From contig NZ_JAIGNP010000001.1 in the NCBI RefSeq assembly GCF_019711535.1, forward strand, positions 930,001-994,000: a stretch of DNA of 64,000 nucleotides. Reading direction: 5' to 3'. Below, in pieces: positions 1 through 7,963 of this stretch. Numbering within the stretch: the first letter of the stretch is position 1; each line of letters begins with the position of its first letter. This stretch comes from Qipengyuania aestuarii. GTDB taxonomy: Bacteria; Pseudomonadota; Alphaproteobacteria; Sphingomonadales; Sphingomonadaceae. Under the pieces are notes generated by a model. That model saw only the letters and a program-made list of their open reading frames with translations, had not been told where the DNA came from and did no database searches. A program made the position numbers and the translations under genes.

Positions 1-699
1 ACCGAAATCGACATCGTCGGCGAACAGAATGAACTGGTGGATGCCCTGTCTGCTCTGGGCAAGCCGCTGATCGTGACTGCCTATAACGGGCGGCCGCCTA
101 GCTGGCCGAACGTGGTCGACAAGGCCGACGCCATTCTGGAATGCTGGTATCCGGGCCAGGAAGGCGGGATTGCTGTGGCCGAAGCTCTGCTCGGCAAGGT
201 GAACCCCGGCGCCAAGCTCCCGGTGACGGTGGTGCGCAACGAAGGGCAGATACCCTATTTCTACAATCACAAGCCCAGCGCGCGGCGGGGGTATCTGTTC
301 GACAACAACGACCCTCTGTTCCCGTTCGGTCACGGGCTGAGCTACACGCAATTCGAGATTTCAGCCCCGCGAACTGCCAAGAAAACCTATGGCCCGAATG
401 AGGCGATAGAGGTAGCTGTCGACGTGCGGAACAGCGGCACCTATCCCGGCGACGAGGTGGTTCAGCTGTACATTACGCGCACCGACGTGTCAGTCACCCG
501 GCCCGTGCTGGAATTGAAGGGCTTCGAACGTCTAACGCTGAAGCCCGGAGAGAACCGCACGGTGACCTTTATCATCCCACCGAGCCAGCTGGCTTTCTGG
601 AACAGGGAAATGGAAGAAGTGAACGAACCGGGCCCGGTAAAGCTCTCTGCTGGTAACAGCTCCGCAAACCTCAACTCAGTCCTAGTGGAGATCGTCTGA
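1..699 (+). CDS. Glycoside hydrolase family 3 beta-glycosidase, C-terminal part (5' end outside window)
   Basis: The reading frame is open from base 1, so the gene begins upstream; 232 residues are visible. They form the end of a GH3 beta-glucosidase/beta-xylosidase. First comes the last part of the GH3 C-terminal alpha/beta domain (GKPLIVTAYNGRPPSW, then the ECWYPGQEGG stretch and FPFGHGLSYT), and then a fibronectin-III-like domain covering roughly the last 115 residues (VRNSGTYPGDEVVQLY). GH3 enzymes release terminal sugars from oligosaccharides. Next to a xylanase gene 3 bp downstream, a xylo-oligosaccharide substrate is likely, but family membership alone does not separate xylosidase from glucosidase. 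The catalytic Asp would lie upstream of the window and cannot be checked. The family call is secure and the substrate is inferred. Confidence 0.9.
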   Translation, partial: TEIDIVGEQNELVDALSALGKPLIVTAYNGRPPSWPNVVDKADAILECWYPGQEGGIAVAEALLGKVNPGAKLPVTVVRNEGQIPYFYNHKPSARRGYLFDNNDPLFPFGHGLSYTQFEISAPRTAKKTYGPNEAIEVAVDVRNSGTYPGDEVVQLYITRTDVSVTRPVLELKGFERLTLKPGENRTVTFIIPPSQLAFWNREMEEVNEPGPVKLSAGNSSANLNSVLVEIV

Positions 700-701
700 C
701 A

Positions 702-1898
702 ATGCCTCGGGACCTGCGCCTTACCCGCCGCGATGCGCTTACCGGTCTTGCGGCCATCCCCTTGGCCGGATGCGCTTCCAGCTATGCGGGGCGTTCGGTC
801 CTCGAGCCGGGCGCCGGTTCGGCAAACGGGTCGCCATATCCGAAACCAAGCCTCGACCAGCTTGCGCGCAAGAACGGGCGCCGGTTCGGCAGCGCGGTCG
901 CATCGACGCCCGGACGCACAGATCAGGGATCGATCCAGAACGCGCGCTACATGAAGCTTATCAAGGCCGAATGCGGGATTGTCGTGCCAGAGAATGAGAT
1001 GAAGTGGCAGACTATCCGGCCCGGTCCCGACGCTTTCGATTTCTCCCGAATGGATTCCATCACTGCATGGGCGAAGCAGAACGATATGGCGCTTCGCGGC
1101 CATACCCTGCTGTGGCATCGGCCGCAGTGGTTTCCAGACTGGCTTAACACCTATGATTTCGGTGCCAATCCGGTGGCCGAGGCGGAAAAGTTGCTCACGG
1201 ATCACATCCGCGCCGTCACCCGCCGCTATCGCGGGCAGATACAGAGCTACGATGTGGTCAACGAAGCGATCGATCACGATCGCAATGCCCCTATCGAGAC
1301 CAGTCTCAGCCGCGCCATGGGAAGTCCCGAAGCAGTCATCGATCTGGCCTTCCACACCGCGCGTGAAGAACTGCCGGACGCTCAGCTGGTCTATAACGAC
1401 TACATGAGCTGGGAACCTGACCATCGCAAACACTGCGACGATGTGCTGCGTCTCCTCGAAGGCATGGTGAAGCGCGGCACGCCGGTCGATGCTCTCGGCA
1501 TCCAGTCGCATATTGAGATTTTCGCCATTGATCCCGCGACCGGTGTGGGCCCATATCTGGAACGCGAATGGCGGCGTTTCCTGGACGAGGTGACTGGAAT
1601 GGGCCTGCGACTGCTCATCACCGAATTCGACGTCAAGGACCGCGCCCTGCCCGCCAATGTCCGGGAACGCGACCAGAAGGTGGCCGAATTCTCGCGGCGC
1701 TATTTCGATCTCATGCTGGAGTATGGCGACCATCTCGATGACATCCTCGCCTGGGGGATGACCGATACGTTCAACTGGCTACAGTATTTCGAGCCCGCAG
1801 AAAGACCCGATGGCCTGCAGGTACGCGGTACGCCCTATAGCTCGGATTATGAGGTGAAGCCGCTGCGAACCGCGATAGCCGAACAGCTCGACTTTTAG
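702..1898 (+). CDS. Endo-1,4-beta-xylanase, GH10, exported lipoprotein or Tat substrate
   Basis: This 398-residue protein is a GH10 endoxylanase that cuts internal beta-1,4 bonds of xylan. The N-terminus has a twin-arginine-like LTRRDAL followed by a hydrophobic stretch ending in LAGCASS, which fits export through Tat and/or lipidation at that Cys. The GH10 hallmarks are present. The acid/base Glu is E188 in DVVNEAIDHD and the nucleophile is E308 in LLITEFDVKD. The WHRPQW segment of the active-site cleft is also intact. The gene starts 2 bp after the GH3 stop, so the two are almost certainly co-transcribed: the xylanase makes xylo-oligosaccharides that the GH3 enzyme then trims. Length and motifs are normal for a single-domain GH10 enzyme with no carbohydrate-binding module. 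Confidence 0.95.
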   Translation: MPRDLRLTRRDALTGLAAIPLAGCASSYAGRSVLEPGAGSANGSPYPKPSLDQLARKNGRRFGSAVASTPGRTDQGSIQNARYMKLIKAECGIVVPENEMKWQTIRPGPDAFDFSRMDSITAWAKQNDMALRGHTLLWHRPQWFPDWLNTYDFGANPVAEAEKLLTDHIRAVTRRYRGQIQSYDVVNEAIDHDRNAPIETSLSRAMGSPEAVIDLAFHTAREELPDAQLVYNDYMSWEPDHRKHCDDVLRLLEGMVKRGTPVDALGIQSHIEIFAIDPATGVGPYLEREWRRFLDEVTGMGLRLLITEFDVKDRALPANVRERDQKVAEFSRRYFDLMLEYGDHLDDILAWGMTDTFNWLQYFEPAERPDGLQVRGTPYSSDYEVKPLRTAIAEQLDF

Positions 1899-2015
1899 GG
1901 CCGCCTCCGAGCCTCAGATGAAGCTGCGCGCCGAAAACGGCGGGAGTCTCCCAACTACTTCACGGGAAACAATGGGCTAAACTACCTAACATTTGGCTTC
2001 ATACATGTAGGAGTG

Positions 2016-2053
2016 AAAAAGCCGCGCCATTCTCTCGGATGACGCGGCTTTTT
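2016..2053. terminator. Bidirectional intrinsic terminator
   Basis: An 11-bp perfect inverted repeat (AAAAAGCCGCG at 2016-2026 and CGCGGCTTTTT at 2043-2053) flanks a 16-nt loop. It has A/T runs on both outer sides, so it can end transcripts from either strand. It lies between the xylanase (+) and the convergent symporter/receptor remnant (-). Confidence 0.8.
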
Positions 2054-2070
2054 CCGCATTTCCCTCGCAG

Positions 2071-2244
2071 CTAGAAATTGCCGCGAATGATGAACGAGAA
2101 CCGTCGATCGTTAATGAAATAGGAATATGGTGCCAGATCAGCTGGATCGCCCGTATTAGCTTGGGTAGTCTTTGTTACTTCATTCAGCAGGTTCACACCC
2201 TGTGCGCCGATCTTGATGATCCTTCTTGCCAGGATGCAAAGCAA
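2071..2244 (-). pseudogene. Remnant of a TonB-dependent receptor C-terminus
   Basis: The minus-strand frame after the symporter stop stays open for 57 codons and ends at a TAG at 2071-2073. It reads as the last strands of a SusC/CirA-type TonB receptor barrel: IKIGAQGVNLLNEVTKT (the usual NLTNE turn), then YFINDRRFSF and a terminal IIRGNF with the C-terminal Phe that outer-membrane barrels need. There is no start codon or signal peptide, and the plug and most of the barrel are missing. It abuts the symporter stop codon in the same frame, so the deletion junction lies at about 2220-2245. I read it as what is left of a xylan-oligosaccharide receptor once encoded in this locus. Confidence 0.75.
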
Positions 2245-3648
2245 TTACCCTTCCATCTGCTCCAGTTCGAGACCTTTGGTTTCGCGAACCATCATCCAGA
2301 CGAAAATGACCGAGAGGGCAGCGCTGATGGCATAGAAGCCATAAGCTCCGGTCAGTCCGACGCTCGCCAGCATGATCGGAAAGGTCATCGTGATGCCGAA
2401 ATTGGCCACCCATTGGGCAAAGCCGCTCACTGCGAGTCCCGATCCACGGATCTGATTAGGGAACATCTCGCCCAGCATAACCCACATTACGGGGCCCCAG
2501 CTGAAGTTGAAGAATGCGACATAGATGTTCGCGGAGATGAGTGCCGCGAGACCTGCTCCGTCGGAAAGCTGCAGCTTTCCATCCACAAGTGACCCGCTCA
2601 TGAAAGCGAGCGCCATGATCGCAAGAGTGACTGCCATGCCGATCGAACCGATCAGAAGCAGAGGCTTGCGGCCGAGGCGGTCGATCAGAGCGATGGCGAG
2701 CAGCACAGAGGCGATCGAAATCGCGCCACTTAGAATGTTGATCTTCAGCGCATCGGATTCGCTGAAGCCGACGGCCTGCCACAGGACAGCACCGTAATAG
2801 AAAACCACATTGATGCCGACCAGTTGCTGGAACACGGCGAGTCCGATCCCTACCCACACAATGCGGCGAATCTTTCCCGTATTCTTGTCGAGAAGATCCG
2901 AGAGACGAGGCGCATGGTCATTCGACACCGAGGTCTCGATTTCGCCCACCTTGCGGTTGGCCGTAGCGTCGCCGAACAGGCGATACAATACCGAGTGAGC
3001 CTTGTCGCGATCGCCCTTGGTCACCAGATAACGAGGGCTTTCAGGTATGAAGAACAGCGCCAGAAGGAAAATCGTCGCCGGAATAAGCTCCATCCAGAAC
3101 ATCCACCGCCAGGCTTCGAAACCGAGCCAGAACTGGTCGGTCGACGAGCCCGCAAATTCAGCCAGAAGATAGTTGGAAAGAAACGCGGCGGTCAGACCGA
3201 CGATGATCATAACCTGTTGCAAGCTCGAAAGCCTACCACGCATGGCCGCCGGCGTCACTTCGCTGATATAGGCCGGTGCCAAGACGCTGGCCGCTCCCAC
3301 TGCGAGGCCTCCGATTATACGGTAGACGACGAATTCGCCCGACGATCCAGCAATACCAGACCCATAGGCGCTGATGATAAAGAATGCCGCCGCGATCAAC
3401 AGGGTGCGCTTGCGCCCGAGAATGTCCGAAAGTCTACCGGCGACGAAGGCACCAACCGCACAGCCAAGCAGCATCGACGCGACATTGAAGCCCGTACCCA
3501 CGTCATCCGAATCGAATGCAATCCGCAAGCCATCGACAGTTCCATTGATGACCCCGCTGTCGAAGCCGAACAAAAACCCGCCCAAGGTAGCGACCGCCAC
3601 AATTGCGGAAATCAGCGCCATATTGGCGCCTGTCTGCACTCTCTCCAA
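2245..3648 (-). CDS. MFS sugar porter (XylE/GalP-type sugar:H+ symporter)
   Basis: A twelve-helix major facilitator of the sugar porter family, which brings in a monosaccharide with a proton across the inner membrane. The family signatures are present: GGFLFGFDSGVINGT in helix 1, RLSDILGRKRTLL in loop 2-3, YISEVTPAAMRGRLSSLQQ after helix 4, the PESPRYLVTKG stretch, QQLVGINVVFYYG in helix 7, DRLGRKPLLL and a C-terminal ETKGLELEQ. I place the start at TTG 3648 because AGGGAGGG lies 4-5 nt upstream. ATG 3621 also gives a complete protein. The longer ATG at 3741 would put the operator at 3691-3702 inside the coding region. Divergent from the dehydrogenase at 3775. D-xylose or L-arabinose is the likely substrate by context. 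Confidence 0.88.
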   Translation of the reverse strand: MERVQTGANMALISAIVAVATLGGFLFGFDSGVINGTVDGLRIAFDSDDVGTGFNVASMLLGCAVGAFVAGRLSDILGRKRTLLIAAAFFIISAYGSGIAGSSGEFVVYRIIGGLAVGAASVLAPAYISEVTPAAMRGRLSSLQQVMIIVGLTAAFLSNYLLAEFAGSSTDQFWLGFEAWRWMFWMELIPATIFLLALFFIPESPRYLVTKGDRDKAHSVLYRLFGDATANRKVGEIETSVSNDHAPRLSDLLDKNTGKIRRIVWVGIGLAVFQQLVGINVVFYYGAVLWQAVGFSESDALKINILSGAISIASVLLAIALIDRLGRKPLLLIGSIGMAVTLAIMALAFMSGSLVDGKLQLSDGAGLAALISANIYVAFFNFSWGPVMWVMLGEMFPNQIRGSGLAVSGFAQWVANFGITMTFPIMLASVGLTGAYGFYAISAALSVIFVWMMVRETKGLELEQMEG

Positions 3649-3689
3649 AATTCCCTCCCTTGCTGTGCTGTTGCACAATTGTGTGTATA

Positions 3690-3703
3690 TGTTAGCGCTA
3701 CCT
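3690..3703. promoter_or_regulatory. LacI/GalR-family type operator (TAGCGCTA core)
   Basis: TGTTAGCGCTACCT holds a perfect 8-bp palindrome, TAGCGCTA (3693-3700), with one further symmetric pair outside a single mismatch. It sits between the divergent symporter and dehydrogenase genes. Operators with this core are typical of LacI-family pentose regulators such as Caulobacter XylR. The same 8-bp core recurs at 26573-26580. No regulator gene is in the window. Confidence 0.55.
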
Positions 3704-3774
3704 TTGACGGAAAATAGCGGCTTTGCAAGTCGCCTTTTCATCCACTCAGATTTTGAATCCAGGAGAGAATGCCC

Positions 3775-5346
3775 ATGCTAACAGGCAAAAATCACATCGC
3801 AGGCGAATGGCGGGGCGGTGACCGCAGTTTTACAGCAGTCGATGCCGCGAGCGGGGACAAGCTCGAACCACATTTTGCCGAAGCTTCGAAATCCGATGTT
3901 GCCGATGCTTGTGCCGCAGCCGCAGAAGCTCAGAAAGTGTTCGGGAGCCTCGCACTGGGCAAACGCGCCGCATTCCTGCGTCTCGCCGCGGACAAGATCG
4001 ATGCGCTCGGAGACACACTCACCCAGCGCGCAATGGCCGAAAGCGGCCTTCCCGAAGCCCGTTTGAACGGTGAACGCGGCCGTACTGTCGGCCAGCTTCG
4101 CCTGTTCGCCGACGAAGTGGAAAACGGTGCGTGGCAAGGTTTGCGGATCGATCATGCCAACCCGGACCGCACGCCGCCCAAACCCGACTTGCGCATGCGC
4201 AAGATTCCGCTGGGACCGGTCGCCGTCTTCGGCGCGAGCAATTTCCCCCTCGCCTTCTCGGTTGCCGGAGGCGACACCGCCTCGGCATTCGCCGCCGGCT
4301 GCTGCGTCGTGGTCAAGGGCCATCCTGCGCATCCGGGCACCTCGGAACTCGTCGGTGGAGCGATCGCGGAAGCCGTGAAGGAAAGCGGCCTTCCCGAAGG
4401 CGTCTTCTCGCTGCTGTCGGGCACCGATTTCGAACTCGGAGAAGCGCTCGTCAAGGATGCGCGAATTGCGGCAGTCGGCTTTACCGGCTCGCGCTCGGGC
4501 GGTCTCGCGTTAATGGAACATTCGGCAAATCGCGAAGTGCCAATTCCGGTCTTTGCCGAGATGAGTAGCATCAATCCAGTCGTACTCATGCCGAACCGGC
4601 TTGCAGAAGCCCCCGAGGCTCTGGCGGAAGCCTATGTCGGGTCGCTGTCGATGGGTGCAGGTCAGTTCTGCACCAACCCCGGCATCGTGCTGACGGTTGA
4701 GGGAGAGGCGACCGACCGATTCATTGCCAAGGCACGCGAAGCGCTTCCTTCGGTTGCCGCGCAGACCATGCTGACCAAGGGCATCAGCGATGCTTACCGT
4801 AAAGGTATCTCTACCCTTGGCTCGCTCGACGGTGCCGAACCCGTTGGCGTAGGCCAGGAAGGGTCGAGTGCCTGCGGCCGAGCCGAGGTGTATACCGTGT
4901 CGGCTTCCGCTTTCCGCAAGGATAACGGGTTCGAGGAAGAAGTCTTCGGGCCAAGCTCGATCATTGTCCGCTGCAGAGATCTTTCCGAAGTCGCAGAAAT
5001 TCTCGAAAGCCTCGAAGGGCAGCTCACGGCTACCCTGCACCTGAACGAGACCGATCATCAGGAAGCGGCAAAGCTGCTGCCAGTGCTGGAGCAGCGCGCA
5101 GGGCGTATCCTTGCGAACGCTTGGCCGACCGGTGTCGATGTTACCCATGCCATGGTCCATGGTGGGCCGTTCCCGGCGACTTCCGATGGACGCAGCACAT
5201 CGGTGGGCACGCTGGCTATCGATCGTTTCCTGCGCCCCGTGTGTTACCAGGACCTTCCGGAAAGCTTGCTTCCGGAGGCATTGAAAGAGGGCTCACTAGG
5301 CTCGCTTACGCGCGTTGATGGGACCTACCAGCTCGCAGAAAAATAA
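3775..5346 (+). CDS. 2,5-dioxopentanoate (alpha-ketoglutarate semialdehyde) dehydrogenase
   Basis: A 523-residue aldehyde dehydrogenase of the KGSADH type, which oxidises 2,5-dioxopentanoate to 2-oxoglutarate with NAD(P)+. This is the last step of non-phosphorylating pentose degradation (Weimberg route). The catalytic Cys is C299 in GAGQFCTNPG and the general-base Glu is E262 in FAEMSSINPV. The C-terminal GVDVTHAMVHGGPFPATSD segment is characteristic of this subfamily and absent from ordinary ALDHs. I chose ATG 3775 because AGGAGAG (3761-3767) is 7 nt upstream; an in-frame ATG at 3769 is too close to it. Divergent from the sugar symporter across a shared operator. The upstream Weimberg enzymes (xylose/arabinose dehydrogenase and the dehydratases) are not in the window. 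Confidence 0.9.
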   Translation: MLTGKNHIAGEWRGGDRSFTAVDAASGDKLEPHFAEASKSDVADACAAAAEAQKVFGSLALGKRAAFLRLAADKIDALGDTLTQRAMAESGLPEARLNGERGRTVGQLRLFADEVENGAWQGLRIDHANPDRTPPKPDLRMRKIPLGPVAVFGASNFPLAFSVAGGDTASAFAAGCCVVVKGHPAHPGTSELVGGAIAEAVKESGLPEGVFSLLSGTDFELGEALVKDARIAAVGFTGSRSGGLALMEHSANREVPIPVFAEMSSINPVVLMPNRLAEAPEALAEAYVGSLSMGAGQFCTNPGIVLTVEGEATDRFIAKAREALPSVAAQTMLTKGISDAYRKGISTLGSLDGAEPVGVGQEGSSACGRAEVYTVSASAFRKDNGFEEEVFGPSSIIVRCRDLSEVAEILESLEGQLTATLHLNETDHQEAAKLLPVLEQRAGRILANAWPTGVDVTHAMVHGGPFPATSDGRSTSVGTLAIDRFLRPVCYQDLPESLLPEALKEGSLGSLTRVDGTYQLAEK

Positions 5347-5372
5347 GATCGACCACAGTTTGATCTAAAACG

Positions 5373-5402
5373 AAGGCGGGGCGTCGGACGCCTCGCCTTT
5401 TT
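5373..5402 (+). terminator. Intrinsic terminator after the semialdehyde dehydrogenase
   Basis: A GC-rich stem (AGGCGGGGCGTC paired with GACGCCTCGCCT, one G-T wobble) with almost no loop is followed by a T-rich run (TTTTTGTTT). It starts about 27 bp after the dehydrogenase stop. The rest of the gap up to 5521 holds nothing I can name. I looked specifically for a B12 box upstream of cobU and found none. Confidence 0.8.
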
Positions 5403-5521
5403 GTTTGCCAGTACTTTAAGTGAAAGGTTGAAACCGGATCAGTGCCAGCTTGACGCGGATAACGGCTTGAGCTGTTGCCCTCTGACATCAAATCACCTGA
5501 ACCGGGAAGAGACCACAAAAC

Positions 5522-6037
5522 ATGGGCCAGCTTACTCTGCTTCTCGGTGGCGCCCGGTCTGGAAAAAGTCGCAGAGCGCTGGCTCTCGCGGAAGAGATGC
5601 CTGGTCCCCACATCTTCGTTGCGACGGCGCAAGCCTATGACGCGGAGATGGAGGAACGCATCTCGCTGCATCAGGCTGAGAGGGATGCGCGTTGGACAAC
5701 TATCGAAGCGCCGCTCAATTTGCCCGAGGCGTTCGCCAAGCAATCGCAGGGCACTCTAGTCATCGACTGCTGCACCATCTGGCTCTCGAACATCATGCTG
5801 GCAGACCGCGGCACGGACGCGGCAATGACGGCGTTGATAGACGCTCTAGGCCAAGCCGAAGCCAGGCTCATTCTGGTCAGCAATGAAGTCGGGTCAGGCG
5901 TCGTCCCCGAGCATGCGCTTGGCCGGCGATTCAGGGATGAACAGGGACGATTGAACCAGCGACTTGCTGAAATCTGTGACCGCGTAGAACTGGTCGTCGC
6001 AGGAATTCCGCTCACCCTGAAGCAGCCAAAGCCCTAG
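5522..6037 (+). CDS. cobU: Bifunctional adenosylcobinamide kinase / adenosylcobinamide-phosphate guanylyltransferase
   Basis: A 171-residue CobU/CobP protein. It phosphorylates adenosylcobinamide and then transfers GMP from GTP to give AdoCbi-GDP, the substrate of CobS. The P-loop GGARSGKS starts at about residue 9. The guanylylation region contains RISLHQAERDARWTT, whose His carries GMP in the family. The start is ATG 5522, giving the usual N-terminus with four residues before the first strand. It is the only cobalamin gene here on the plus strand. Its 3' end overlaps the convergent cobD 3' end by 26 bp (6012-6037). Length is normal for the family. Confidence 0.95.
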   Translation: MGQLTLLLGGARSGKSRRALALAEEMPGPHIFVATAQAYDAEMEERISLHQAERDARWTTIEAPLNLPEAFAKQSQGTLVIDCCTIWLSNIMLADRGTDAAMTALIDALGQAEARLILVSNEVGSGVVPEHALGRRFRDEQGRLNQRLAEICDRVELVVAGIPLTLKQPKP

Positions 6038-7019
6038 CCAGTCGGGACAATGCCTGCGCATCGGGCGGCAGGCCGATGCGTAGCGCCTTGCCCTGGTCCT
6101 CGAAACCACGAATGGCGATGCCTTGGTGGGCAAGTGTGCGCCAGACAGCTTGCGCATCTCCGGTTTTTACATATCGAAAAAGATCGGTGCCTCCGACATC
6201 TTGAAGCCCCGCATTTACCAGCACCACCCGTAAGCGGGTGGCCGCTTCTGCCAAACGGCTGCGGGTGGCTTCGTGCCAAGCTTTATCGGCATACGCTTTT
6301 GCACCAAGCGCCAAGGCAGGACCGGAAACATCCCAGACGCCAAATCGCTCAGCAAGCAATGCAAGGATATGAGGCGGGGCAAGCACAGCCCCAAGGCGCG
6401 TGCCTGCGAGCCCGAAAAACTTCCCGAACGACCGCAGGATGATCAGCCCCTCGCTTCCTGCGAAAGGCGCCATGCTGGCGGAAGGGTCGAGATCCGCGTA
6501 CGCCTCATCAACAATCAGCCACCCGCCGCGCTGGGCAAGTCGCCCCCGGACCTCCTCGAGTTCTGCTATAGTCCACCGATATCCGTCGGGGTTGTTGGGG
6601 TTGACCACCACCACGGTATCAACCTCGTCGACCAGTTCCAGCGGCCGCTCGACTTCCCGTACTTCGGCACCTGCAGCATCCCATGTCGTCGCGTGGTCAG
6701 CATAACTCGGAGATCGCAGGGCTATGTGGCGTGAATGAAGAACGTTCGGTAATTGGCAGATCACCATATCTGTGCCTGCAAAAGCACGGCAAACGCCCGG
6801 CTTGCAGCCAAACGCATCCGCCATCGCAACTTCGCAATCCACGCGCGCCTGTTCACCCGGCAAGCGTGCCCAAGCTTCCGGCGCCAAGGCTGGCACGGGA
6901 TATGGCCAAGGGTTGATCCCAGTCGAAAGATCAAGCCAAGGCTTTGGCGCATCTGGGAATGCTCGTGCCATGGCATCGATCTGTCCGCCGTGCCCGTTTA
7001 TATAGTCGGATCGCGTCAT
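6012..7019 (-). CDS. cobD: Threonine-phosphate decarboxylase (CobD of enterics, CobC of Pseudomonas)
   Basis: A 335-residue class I/II aminotransferase-fold, PLP-dependent enzyme that makes (R)-1-amino-2-propanol phosphate, the linker that CbiB attaches to cobyric acid. It starts with HGGQIDAMARAF and has LDLSTGINPWPYP near the N-terminus. The PLP lysine is in LRSFGKFFGLAGTRLGA, the substrate-binding NPNNPDG follows VVVV, and DEAYADLD holds the pyridine-binding Asp. The start is ATG 7019, overlapping the cbiB stop by 4 bp (ATGA). The frame is open further upstream, but that part is only the antisense of cbiB. Last gene of the riboswitch-led operon. Confidence 0.92.
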   Translation of the reverse strand: MTRSDYINGHGGQIDAMARAFPDAPKPWLDLSTGINPWPYPVPALAPEAWARLPGEQARVDCEVAMADAFGCKPGVCRAFAGTDMVICQLPNVLHSRHIALRSPSYADHATTWDAAGAEVREVERPLELVDEVDTVVVVNPNNPDGYRWTIAELEEVRGRLAQRGGWLIVDEAYADLDPSASMAPFAGSEGLIILRSFGKFFGLAGTRLGAVLAPPHILALLAERFGVWDVSGPALALGAKAYADKAWHEATRSRLAEAATRLRVVLVNAGLQDVGGTDLFRYVKTGDAQAVWRTLAHQGIAIRGFEDQGKALRIGLPPDAQALSRLARALAASG

Positions 7020-7963
7020 CGGGAGGTAACCCACCCCAGCGCCAGCAAGCAAAGCACCGTCACCGCGATTGCATAGCGGTAGACGGCAAGGGCCTGAGCC
7101 AAGTCGGCCATAGACGGATCGCGCCCTTCTGCATTCAGCCAGGGCTCGTTTGCGATACTGTCGCCGTAGCGCCGCGGCCCGGAAAGCCGTGTCCCCAATG
7201 CCCCAGCCATCGCTGCTTCCGGCCAACCTGCATTGGGAGAGCGATGACGGGACGCATCGCGAAGCATCACCTCGATAGATCTGTGAGAGCAACTGACGAG
7301 ACCGAACAGCAAACCGGTCAGCCGCGCAGGCACCAGGTTGGCCAGGTCGTCCAGTCGCGCCGCGACCTTTCCGTAGGCCTCAAATCGCGGACTGCGATGT
7401 CCGATCATGGAATCGAGCGTGTTGATCGCCTTATAAGCGAACAGCCCGGGCAGGCCGAAAAGTGCGCCCCAGAACACAGGCGCGATAATGCCATCGGAGG
7501 TGTTTTCCGCCAGGCTTTCGATCGCCGCTCTCGCGATGCCATGTTCGTCCAGCGATCGCGTTTCGCGGCCCACTATCATGCTCAGTGCCTCGCGAGCAGC
7601 GGGCAAGCCATTCTCAGAAAATGCAGACGCAACCGCCGCCACGTGGTCATGCAGAGATCGGGTCGCAATCAGGCTGGCGGCGATCACGGACTGCAACAGA
7701 TATCCCGCCCATCCCTGGGGCAAAACAGCTTGGAAAGCGATTCCTGCGCAGGAGACAATCACAACGAGGACAACGGTCGTTATACCTCCAAGGAAGATGC
7801 GCGCCGTGCGGCCAAAGCTTTCGCGGTTCGAGAACCTTTCCGTGCGGCCAACCAGCCAGCCGAACCAGCGGACGGGATGTCCGATGCGTTTATCCAGAGC
7901 ATCCGGCCAGCCGAAGATCGCTTCCAGAACCAACCCGCCGAGCATCAACCACAAGACATTCAT
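7016..7963 (-). CDS. cbiB: Adenosylcobinamide-phosphate synthase
   Basis: A 315-residue polytopic membrane protein of the CbiB/CobD family. It joins aminopropanol phosphate to the propionate side chain f of adenosylcobyric acid in the inner membrane. Family landmarks are GWPDALDKRIGHPVRWFG near the N-terminus, the conserved ESLAENTSDGIIAPVFW and the NTLDSMIGHRSPRFEAYG / RLDDLANLVPARLTG stretches. It overlaps cobQ upstream and cobD downstream by 4 bp each. That places it with its substrate-producing enzymes and implies translational coupling. Confidence 0.95.
   Translation of the reverse strand: MNVLWLMLGGLVLEAIFGWPDALDKRIGHPVRWFGWLVGRTERFSNRESFGRTARIFLGGITTVVLVVIVSCAGIAFQAVLPQGWAGYLLQSVIAASLIATRSLHDHVAAVASAFSENGLPAAREALSMIVGRETRSLDEHGIARAAIESLAENTSDGIIAPVFWGALFGLPGLFAYKAINTLDSMIGHRSPRFEAYGKVAARLDDLANLVPARLTGLLFGLVSCSHRSIEVMLRDASRHRSPNAGWPEAAMAGALGTRLSGPRRYGDSIANEPWLNAEGRDPSMADLAQALAVYRYAIAVTVLCLLALGWVTSR

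Noticed and set aside
2245-2247. Read-through of the symporter stop into the receptor tail as a fusion protein.
   Set aside because: The symporter ends normally for its family at this TAA; the in-frame tail is best explained as deletion debris.
5403-5521. Possible second cobalamin riboswitch upstream of cobU (a CCGGGAAG stretch is present).
   Set aside because: The B12 box and the GCAACTGTAAGC and GCCACTG parts are missing, and the length is too short.
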